40,159 bases of DNA from an uncultured Bacilli bacterium (GTDB taxonomy: Bacteria; Bacillota_I; Bacilli_A; RF39; UBA660): the NCBI GenBank assembly GCA_947599755.1, contig CANQFO010000001.1, positions 1-40,159 on the forward strand. The letters run 5' to 3'. This document shows, piece after piece, positions 34,673-40,159 of the stretch; positions within the stretch are counted from its first letter, which is position 1; the number at the start of each line of letters is the position of its first letter. Below the pieces are notes generated by a model. It was not told the origin of the DNA. It saw only the letters and a program-made list of their open reading frames with translations, and searched no databases. The position numbers were made by a program, and so were the translations under genes.

Positions 34673-35575
34673 ATGTATTTTGAAGAATTAATTATCATTG
34701 CCGTTATTGCAATAGGAATTGTATTATATAGAAACTATGAAGGACAAAATATAGGAAAATATATTACAACCCAAGTTCAACAAGTATATAATAAATTTGC
34801 TCCATATTCATTTAAAGTAACTAGAGAAAAAACAAAAGAATTAGGTCAAGAATATACTCCAAGACAATATGCAATTCAAGTAACAGTAATCGCAGGATTT
34901 ACAGCAATAATTACTTACTTATATTTTTATAATATAATTATTAGTATTGTCTATGTTGTAATATCAATTATGTTTGTTCCCTATCTTACTTATTTACGTT
35001 GTAAAAAAGTATATAGTGAATTTATATTTGAACAAATTCAAACTTATACTTCTAATGTAATTATGGAATTTGCCACTACTCAATCTTTTGTTAAATCATT
35101 AGAAGGAGTAATCAATTCAGGAATATTAGAAGATCCAGTAAAAAAAGATGTCCAATATATGATTGATTTATCTTATCAAAATGGTACCATTGATGAAGCA
35201 CTAAGTTATATGAGTAATCTATATCCATATTATATTGTAAAAAATATGCACCAATTATTTTTACAAATTACCAAAGAAGGAGCAAGAAATTCAGCAGAAT
35301 CATTAGATAATATGCAATTGGATATTGATATGTTAGTAGAAGGTGTATACCGAGATAGAATAGAAAGAGCAACATTCCATAAACAATTTTTACAATTTGG
35401 AATTATGCTATATCTATTGGTAATGTTAGTACAATATTTAGTAGGAACAGAGACTTATTTAGTTTTACTAGATCAATGGTATGTTCAATTTTTACTACAT
35501 GCAGTATTAATTATCAATACCTATTTCCTTCTAAAAGGAGAAAAATATTATAATGAGAATGTAGGTGCAGAATAA
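34673..35575 (+). CDS. tadB: TadB-like platform protein (T2SS F family)
   Basis: 300 aa with four or so TM segments: an N-terminal helix (ELIIIAVIAIGIVLY), a central pair (TVIAGFTAIITYLYFYNIIISIVYVVISIMF) and a C-terminal pair (FLQFGIMLYLLVMLVQYLVG and FLLHAVLIINTYFLL). The cytoplasmic F domain lies between (EQIQTYTSNVIMEF...SLEGVINSG...YQNGTIDEALSYM...), matching GspF/TadB helical bundles. It sits between the ATPase and the TadC-like gene, and its stop overlaps the next start (TAATG). It forms the inner-membrane platform on which the ATPase acts. Confidence 0.85.
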   Translation: MYFEELIIIAVIAIGIVLYRNYEGQNIGKYITTQVQQVYNKFAPYSFKVTREKTKELGQEYTPRQYAIQVTVIAGFTAIITYLYFYNIIISIVYVVISIMFVPYLTYLRCKKVYSEFIFEQIQTYTSNVIMEFATTQSFVKSLEGVINSGILEDPVKKDVQYMIDLSYQNGTIDEALSYMSNLYPYYIVKNMHQLFLQITKEGARNSAESLDNMQLDIDMLVEGVYRDRIERATFHKQFLQFGIMLYLLVMLVQYLVGTETYLVLLDQWYVQFLLHAVLIINTYFLLKGEKYYNENVGAE

Positions 35576-36366
35576 TGGAAGTATTAATCTCAGGAGCAAT
35601 CATTTTATTTATACTAATCTATAATAATACTATTGATAAAAATAAATTTTTTGCTGATAATGAAAAATATCTAGAAGTTTTTCGTGAAGAAGATTATAAC
35701 TTTTTAGTCTATGCAAAATACGGAGACGATGTTAATGTAGATCAATTATATATGAAAAGAATTACCAATACTTTTATCACCTTCGTTGTCGTCTTAGCAT
35801 TTACGGTAAGTGGAGGAAGTTCAAAATTTTTCTTAAACGTAATTTTATCTGCAGTAATCGCCGTAGTAATCTTTAAATCCAACTACATGCAATTAAAAAG
35901 TTATTATAAAGCTCATTTACATGATGTAGACGTAATGTTACCATATTATTTAAAAAGTTTAGAAATTTTAATCCAACATTATACAGTTCCTGTAGCCCTA
36001 GGAAAATCAATTGATGATGCTCCTGAAATATTCAAACCAGGACTAAGAAAATTAATTGATCGAATCAATTCAGGAGATTCAACAATAGATCCATACATGG
36101 AATTTGCTAATACCTATCCAGTAAGAGATTCCATGAGAATGATGAGACTTCTATATCGTTTAGGATTAGGTTCACAAGAAAAAAAGCAAGAAAGATTAAT
36201 GATGTTTTCAAAAACTGTTTCCAATTTACAAAATAAAGCCAGAGAAACTAAATATAAAGAAAGACTAAATCATATGGAAAGTCAAACCATGGTTATGTTA
36301 GTAGTAACTGGTATTGGTGTTATGTTAATTATTTTAATTGCTATGTTAATGATGTTTAATGTTTAA
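35575..36366 (+). CDS. tadC: TadC-like platform protein (T2SS F family)
   Basis: 263 aa, the second platform subunit. TM segments are at the N-terminus (LISGAIILFILIY), in the middle (FITFVVVLAFTVSGG and FFLNVILSAVIAVVIF) and at the end (MVMLVVTGIGVMLIILIAMLMMF). The soluble F domain has DVMLPYYLKSLEILIQHYTVPVALG, IDRINSGDSTIDPYMEFA, and the ETKYKERLNHMES helix before the last TM, as in TadC. Translation is coupled to tadB by the 1-base overlap. It ends the long operon that began at 24814. Confidence 0.85.
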   Translation: MEVLISGAIILFILIYNNTIDKNKFFADNEKYLEVFREEDYNFLVYAKYGDDVNVDQLYMKRITNTFITFVVVLAFTVSGGSSKFFLNVILSAVIAVVIFKSNYMQLKSYYKAHLHDVDVMLPYYLKSLEILIQHYTVPVALGKSIDDAPEIFKPGLRKLIDRINSGDSTIDPYMEFANTYPVRDSMRMMRLLYRLGLGSQEKKQERLMMFSKTVSNLQNKARETKYKERLNHMESQTMVMLVVTGIGVMLIILIAMLMMFNV

Positions 36367-36430
36367 ATCACAAAAATTTAAGTAAATAAACATATAGAGT
36401 GTACAATATAGAAAAAAAATATAAAAAATA

Positions 36431-36459
36431 TTGATAAAAAAAAATAAATTTGGTACAAT
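36431..36459 (+). promoter_or_regulatory. Promoter of the 57-aa pilin candidate
   Basis: TTGATA (36431-36436), 17-bp spacer, TACAAT (36454-36459), 33 bp before the small ORF. Its strength suits a major pilin needed in excess over the assembly proteins. Confidence 0.7.
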
Positions 36460-36492
36460 AAAAATAAGATTAGGAAAGGATGTGAAAAAGCA

Positions 36493-36666
36493 ATGAAAGC
36501 AGCATCAGGAGAATTAAATTTGACAGTAATTACAATAATCGCAGTTACTGCTGTACTTACATTTTTTATGACATTTTTATGGCCACGTGTTAAAGATACG
36601 ATAAACAATGGTTGGGATAATATTGAAAATGTTCCAGATCAAGATCAAAGAGGCTCAGGGCGTTAG
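36493..36666 (+). CDS. 57-aa Flp-like pilin candidate
   Basis: A 57-codon gene. It begins MKAASG, then ELNLTVITIIAVTAVLTFFM, a single hydrophobic helix, and ends in a short polar tail (NNGWDNIENVPDQDQRGSGR). A short leader ending in Gly before a helix, very small size, and location next to tadA-B-C are what is expected of a Flp-type major pilin. It lacks the usual Glu-Tyr pair of classical Flp proteins. Ribosome site GAAAGGATG lies about 10 nt before the ATG, and a dedicated promoter precedes it. A prepilin peptidase is not found in the window. Confidence 0.7.
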   Translation: MKAASGELNLTVITIIAVTAVLTFFMTFLWPRVKDTINNGWDNIENVPDQDQRGSGR

Positions 36667-36684
36667 TTAAGAAGGTGGAGCTAA

Positions 36685-37167
36685 ATGAATGAGGCAACAG
36701 GAGGAGTAATCAGTTTAACAATGATTGCAGTATTTATTGCAATCATATCTGGTTATTTAGCATTTAATGTTAGTTACATGAAAGCATTTCGAACCAAAAA
36801 TAGGATTATATCTTATTTTGAAGAATATGAAGGAAACTGTCTAGATCAAAATACAGATTGTGCCAAAAAAATCAAGCAATATATGCATGATACTGGGTAT
36901 AATGTAGCAGGAGATGCCTTAAATCGGAGCCTAATAAATAGTTATAATTTACCACAAACACAAGAATATGGTTGTGTTGATGATGGATATTGTTGGATTA
37001 AGACACCTGTTTCAGGATCTAATCCAAATACCAAAGGAATGGGAAAAGCTACATTTAAAATTATAACAGCAATCAACATTGATATACCAATAATTAATAA
37101 AATATTGCCAAGATTAAAAATATTTCATGTATCAGGAGATACAAAACAAATTGTTTTACGATCTTAA
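36685..37167 (+). CDS. TadE-like minor pilin candidate
   Basis: 160 aa. MNEATGG leads into a hydrophobic helix (VISLTMIAVFIAIISGYLAFNVSY), again a short Gly-ended leader. The soluble part has four Cys in two pairs (GNCLDQNTDCAKK and GCVDDGYCWI), likely disulfides, and a C-terminal beta-rich region. TadE-like proteins and minor pilins share this architecture. An AAGGTGG site is present 18 bp after the small pilin gene, so both are expressed from the promoter at 36431. No specific family match is claimed. Confidence 0.62.
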   Translation: MNEATGGVISLTMIAVFIAIISGYLAFNVSYMKAFRTKNRIISYFEEYEGNCLDQNTDCAKKIKQYMHDTGYNVAGDALNRSLINSYNLPQTQEYGCVDDGYCWIKTPVSGSNPNTKGMGKATFKIITAINIDIPIINKILPRLKIFHVSGDTKQIVLRS

Positions 37168-37184
37168 GATTAAGGTGATGAAAA

Positions 37185-38231
37185 GTGAATGTAATTGTTG
37201 CAAATGAAAAGCAAAATCTATTATCTAATTTAGATATTGATATTATTAAAAGTATTTCTGGTTCATATGATACAAATGAAATAATAGAAATGTTTAAAAA
37301 CTTTTTTTATAGTAGAATGATTTTAGATGTAACTGCATTAAAAGATTATAGTAATGTAGAAACTTATAAAAAATTAAAAAATGGATTAGATGTAGAAAAA
37401 ATTATTTTCTTTTTACCAGAAGGAAGTAAAATATGTACATCTAATTTTTTAGCACAATTAATTTCCATAGGAATATATAATTTTACCACTAATATTGAGG
37501 GAATTAAATATTTATTAAAAAAGCCAAATACATACAAAGATGTAGAACATATTGAAAAATTAGGAATGGCATCTTCAGAAAATACAGTAGGAAATTTTTC
37601 AACAAATCAACCTAATCAATCTAATCAACCTAACCAATCATCCAATCAATCAATAGGAAGAAAAAATCGAATAATAGGATTTAGAAACGTAACTGAACAT
37701 GCTGGTGCAACAACACTAATTTATATGTTAAAGAAAGAATTAGCAAAAGAATTAGGAGAAAAAGTAGTAGGAATAGAAGTAAATTCCAGAGATTTTCAAG
37801 TTTTTAATGATAAAAATTTAATTTCAACTACTCAAGCAGAATTAAAAAATACAATAGCAAATCAAAAAAATGCTCAAATTATTTTGGTTGATCTAAACAA
37901 TGATACAGATGATGCAGTATGCCAAGAAATCATTTATTTAATTGAACCAAGTATTATTAAATTAAATAAATTAATTCGAAAAAACAAAATGATATTTTCC
38001 AAAATAAAAGGAAAAAGAGTGATGTTAAATAAAAGTTTATTATCAAATAAAGATGTCAATGATTTTGAATATGAAGCAGGATTCAAAGTATTTTACAATA
38101 TGCCACCCTTAGATGATAGAAAACAAAATGCAATAATCAATGATTTCTTATCAAGAATTGGTTTATTAAATCAACCAATAGGCGAAAAAAAAGATAATTC
38201 TAATAAAATATTTGGATTGTTTAGGCGCTAA
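37185..38231 (+). CDS. TadZ/CpaE-like atypical ATPase
   Basis: 348 aa. An N-terminal domain (about 1-125) of receiver-like size is followed by an Asn/Gln/Pro/Ser linker and a MinD/ParA-like domain (about 160-345). This begins RIIGFRNVTEHAGATTLIYML, where the P-loop is recognisable by position (AGATT), but both lysines of classical deviant Walker A motifs are missing. IILVDLNND is a Walker B-like strand. TadZ/CpaE proteins localise Tad machinery to sites in the cell. GTG start with AAGGTGATG. It ends just before a strong promoter for the VirB2-like gene. Confidence 0.68.
   Translation: MNVIVANEKQNLLSNLDIDIIKSISGSYDTNEIIEMFKNFFYSRMILDVTALKDYSNVETYKKLKNGLDVEKIIFFLPEGSKICTSNFLAQLISIGIYNFTTNIEGIKYLLKKPNTYKDVEHIEKLGMASSENTVGNFSTNQPNQSNQPNQSSNQSIGRKNRIIGFRNVTEHAGATTLIYMLKKELAKELGEKVVGIEVNSRDFQVFNDKNLISTTQAELKNTIANQKNAQIILVDLNNDTDDAVCQEIIYLIEPSIIKLNKLIRKNKMIFSKIKGKRVMLNKSLLSNKDVNDFEYEAGFKVFYNMPPLDDRKQNAIINDFLSRIGLLNQPIGEKKDNSNKIFGLFRR
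37605..37649 (+). repeat. 9-bp in-frame tandem repeat encoding NQP/NQS linker
   Basis: About five imperfect copies of AATCAAYCT-type 9-mers (AATCAACCT, AATCAATCT, AATCAACCT, AACCAATCA, TCCAATCAA) encode an Asn-Gln-Pro/Ser linker between the two domains of the TadZ-like protein. Copy changes would keep the frame. Confidence 0.75.
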
Positions 38232-38234
38232 TAA

Positions 38235-38263
38235 TTGACAAAAAAAAAGATATAAGGTATGAT
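38235..38263 (+). promoter_or_regulatory. Near-consensus promoter of stand-alone VirB2-like gene
   Basis: TTGACA (38235-38240), 17-bp spacer, TATGAT (38258-38263), 25 bp before the ATG. It is the closest match to consensus among the promoters I found in the window. Confidence 0.85.
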
Positions 38264-38288
38264 AGAGATATCGAAGGAGAGGTTATTT

Positions 38289-38633
38289 ATGTCAAATTTA
38301 TTTCAAATTGGAGCAGATTTAGATAGTTGTGGAGGACTATTACCAATTGTAAGAGTATTAAAAAAAGGAGTAATGCCAGTTGTTCAAATTGTTATTCCAA
38401 TCCTTTTAATTGTTTTCGCAACAGTTGATTTAGGAAAAGCAGTTATTTCTAGTGAAGAAAAAGAAGTAAAAGCAGCCCAAGGAAGATTAATTAAAAGATT
38501 TATTTATGCAGCAGCAATTTTCTTTGTAGTATCTCTTGTAACAGTAGTAATGAATTTAGTATCAAAAGGTGGAGAAGGAGATACAGAAAGCTGGAAAAAC
38601 TGTTGGGCCTCTGCATATATAGTAGAAAAATAA
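38289..38633 (+). CDS. Stand-alone VirB2/TrbC-like two-helix protein
   Basis: 114 aa, ATG 38289 after GAAGGAGAGG. It begins MSNLFQIGAD; Cys14 lies in LDSCGG, then helix 1 (about 27-49, PVVQIVIPILLIVFATVDLG), a charged loop (SSEEKEVKAAQGR), helix 2 (about 70-92), and Cys105-Trp106 in WKNCWASA. The same order, including the MxNLFQI start and the C-W pair, occurs in the N-terminal halves of the amidase and NlpC/P60 fusions at 14096 and 15183. T4SS pilins (VirB2/TrbC) share this two-helix hairpin size and topology. It has its own strong promoter and terminator, which suggests high-level, separate expression as a structural subunit. Confidence 0.78.
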   Translation: MSNLFQIGADLDSCGGLLPIVRVLKKGVMPVVQIVIPILLIVFATVDLGKAVISSEEKEVKAAQGRLIKRFIYAAAIFFVVSLVTVVMNLVSKGGEGDTESWKNCWASAYIVEK

Positions 38634-38640
38634 AAAAGGT

Positions 38641-38675
38641 AAAAATAGTAAAGGAACAATTGCTATTTTTTTTTT
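38641..38675. terminator. Terminator after VirB2-like gene
   Basis: AAAAATAG (38641-38648) pairs with CTATTTTT (38663-38670) around a 14-nt loop, followed by a continuous T-run to 38675. Confidence 0.8.
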
Positions 38676-38756
38676 ATTTTGCTATAATAAATATGATAGA
38701 ATAGAAAAAGTATCGAAAATAAAACAGAAAAAACTAGTAAAAAGAAAAATATATGA

Positions 38757-38762
38757 TATAAT
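38757..38762 (+). promoter_or_regulatory. -10 element upstream of VirB6-like gene
   Basis: Perfect TATAAT at 38757-38762, 52 bp before the ATG. The -35 position at 17 bp (CTAGTA) is poor. Confidence 0.4.
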
Positions 38763-38814
38763 ATAGAACAAAAACGTGCAAACAATAGGTGATAAGGTTA
38801 AGAGGTGATATTTG

Positions 38815-40159
38815 ATGAATGACAATTCTTCTGCAGGAATTAAAAACGATTTAATTAGAACCTTATGCTCTTGGGTATTAGATAGACCTGCTTTTGCACT
38901 ATTAGGAATAATTTTTAAAATTTTCTTCAATGTAGCAACAGTAGAAATCTTTTCAAACAGTACAATCAAAAACTTTTATAATCGAGTTCAATTAATTATT
39001 GGAGTTTTTATGTTATTTTTCCTTGCCTTAAAGTTTTTACAAGGAATCATGAATCCTGATAAATTTGTGGATAAACAAAGTGGATTTGGTTCAGTGATTA
39101 CAAGAATTATCATTGCCCTAGTAATGCTTGTTGCATTAGTACCAATTAATATTCCAAATGCTCAAACAGAATATGAAATAGAACTAAATAATAATGGATT
39201 ATTATTTGGAACTCTTTATTCCTTGCAAAATCGTCTCTTATCGAATAATACTTTAGGAAGATTAATCTTAGGAACCAATGATAGTGGAGTAACAGATTCC
39301 GTATCACAAGGAGAAAAATTGCAACAATCAACCAATATATTTACAAGTACAATTTTAAAAGCATTTGTAAGGATTAATTTAAAAGAAAAAATTATAAGAG
39401 AAGCAGATGGAAAAGATCCAGAAATGTTTAATGAAAACAGAATGTGTGAAGATATTGATGATGAAATATTAGACGTATATACTAAAGTAGATGCAAGTCC
39501 AAGTGAAATTTTAGATATCATTAATATTAGTTGTACCCAAGCAAACTCAGGAGGATTAATTGCCTGGGCAAAAGACAAATGGACAAGACTTTGGGGAGAT
39601 GATCGATATGTATTTGCTTATATACCAATACTACCAATGATAACTGCCTTAGCATTTTCCTTTATTATTCTAGGATTTATTATTGATATTGTAGTTCGTT
39701 CAGTAAAATTAGCAGTATTAAGATTAATTGCTCCAATTCCCATTATTTCATATGTCGATCCAAAATCTTCAAAAGACGGAGCTTTTGCTTCATGGGTAAA
39801 AGCACTAACCTCTACCTACGCAGACTTATTTATTCGGTTAGCCCTAATTTACTTTGTTTTATTCTTAATGATGGATATGATAACAAATGGAATTATCATT
39901 AATAATGGAAGTGGTATAGTAGGAGCACTATCTTGGGTTTTCATTTTCTTAGGCTTATTCTTCTTCCTAAGAATGGCACCTAAATTCATCAAAGACATAT
40001 TAGGATTAAAAGGAAATATGACAAATATTGGACTTTCTGCTATGTTAGGTGGAACAGCTGCATTAATCGGTGGTGCAGGAGTAAAAGGAGCATTAGCCGC
40101 TAGTATGAATGCAGCAGATACACAAACTATGGCCTATAATCAAGGAAAACAAGCACCAG
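38815..40159 (+). CDS. VirB6/TrbL-like polytopic membrane protein (3' end beyond window)
   Basis: The frame is open from ATG 38815 to the window edge, 448 codons with no stop. AGAGGTGA lies 6 nt before the ATG. TM segments: FALLGIIFKIFFNVATV, LIIGVFMLFFLALKFL, VITRIIIALVMLVALVPI, then after a large extracellular or loop region with two Cys, YIPILPMITALAFSFIILGFIIDIVV, a conserved-looking VKLAVLRLIAPIPIISYVDPKS segment, IRLALIYFVLFLMM and ALSWVFIFLGLFFFL. It ends in an Ala/Gly-rich stretch (TAALIGGAGVKGALAA). The topology and the RLIAPIPIISY-type motif resemble VirB6/TrbL channel proteins of Gram-positive conjugation systems. Position after a VirB2-like gene fits T4SS order. VirB4 would be expected next, outside the window. 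Confidence 0.75.
   Translation, partial: MNDNSSAGIKNDLIRTLCSWVLDRPAFALLGIIFKIFFNVATVEIFSNSTIKNFYNRVQLIIGVFMLFFLALKFLQGIMNPDKFVDKQSGFGSVITRIIIALVMLVALVPINIPNAQTEYEIELNNNGLLFGTLYSLQNRLLSNNTLGRLILGTNDSGVTDSVSQGEKLQQSTNIFTSTILKAFVRINLKEKIIREADGKDPEMFNENRMCEDIDDEILDVYTKVDASPSEILDIINISCTQANSGGLIAWAKDKWTRLWGDDRYVFAYIPILPMITALAFSFIILGFIIDIVVRSVKLAVLRLIAPIPIISYVDPKSSKDGAFASWVKALTSTYADLFIRLALIYFVLFLMMDMITNGIIINNGSGIVGALSWVFIFLGLFFFLRMAPKFIKDILGLKGNMTNIGLSAMLGGTAALIGGAGVKGALAASMNAADTQTMAYNQGKQAP

Noticed and set aside
37018..37038. NPNTKG in the TadE-like protein as a sorting motif
   Set aside because: It is internal and not followed by a hydrophobic span and basic tail.
1..40159. CRISPR array, tRNA, rRNA, IS element or phage attachment site
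   Set aside because: No regularly spaced repeats, cloverleaf genes, transposase or integrase genes, or paired direct repeats at the insert borders were recognised by eye.

Overview
The window is strongly AT-rich and densely packed, with short intergenic gaps, AGGAGG/AGGTGA-type ribosome binding sites, some GTG and TTG starts and the standard genetic code (TGG for Trp, TGA as stop). Peptidoglycan enzymes (MltG, an amidase, an NlpC/P60 protein), two class B-type sortases and the gene order ireB-ruvX-yrzB-mltG-trmR ... trhP1-trhP2 ... greA point to a walled, low-GC Bacillota of the Bacilli side, probably an uncultured gut lineage. The lineage is inference; no rRNA or tRNA gene is present to fix it.

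Layout. (1) 1-4.6 kb is an accessory stretch: a decayed TOTE-type primase fragment fused to a decayed Fic fragment, an APH-like phosphotransferase, an LD-carboxypeptidase/MccF-like S66 peptidase, and a divergent pair of a class B sortase and a signal-peptide protein ending in NPNTS + TM + basic tail. (2) 4.7-8.9 kb is a complete type III restriction-modification pair (mod-res), followed by a convergent TspO gene. (3) 9.4-13.3 kb is housekeeping: a rhomboid protease, then the conserved ireB-ruvX-yrzB-mltG-trmR operon from a good promoter. (4) 13.3-20.4 kb is an insert between trmR and its normal partners trhP1-trhP2. It holds two paralogous membrane proteins flanking two proteins that each join a VirB2/TrbC-like two-helix domain to a different peptidoglycan hydrolase. 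Two large surface genes follow on the minus strand: a 642-aa type IV prepilin-like protein and an SpaA-like/thioester-fold-like adhesin candidate. (5) 20.5-24.4 kb returns to the core: trhP1, trhP2, a dGTPase-like HD protein and greA. (6) 24.8-40.2 kb (running off the edge) is a long plus-strand secretion or filament locus. In order it encodes a polytopic membrane protein, a pseudopilin-like Ig protein, an atypical sortase, a 941-aa Cys-rich secreted protein, a small pilin-like protein, CpaB-, TadA-, TadB- and TadC-like proteins, a 57-aa pilin candidate with its own promoter, a TadE-like protein, a TadZ/CpaE-like protein, a stand-alone VirB2-like protein with its own promoter and terminator, and a VirB6/TrbL-like polytopic protein.

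The most interesting reading is that regions 4 and 6 belong to one machine. The same two-helix domain (Cys before helix 1, Cys-Trp after helix 2) occurs alone next to Tad/type IV filament core genes and VirB6-like protein, and again fused to an amidase and to an NlpC/P60 endopeptidase 22-24 kb away. This suggests an undescribed hybrid of a Tad-like filament with a T4SS-like membrane channel, with wall-cutting enzymes tethered through the pilin-like domain and large disulfide-rich surface proteins as cargo or tip components. The pieces are seen in the sequence; their working together is inference.
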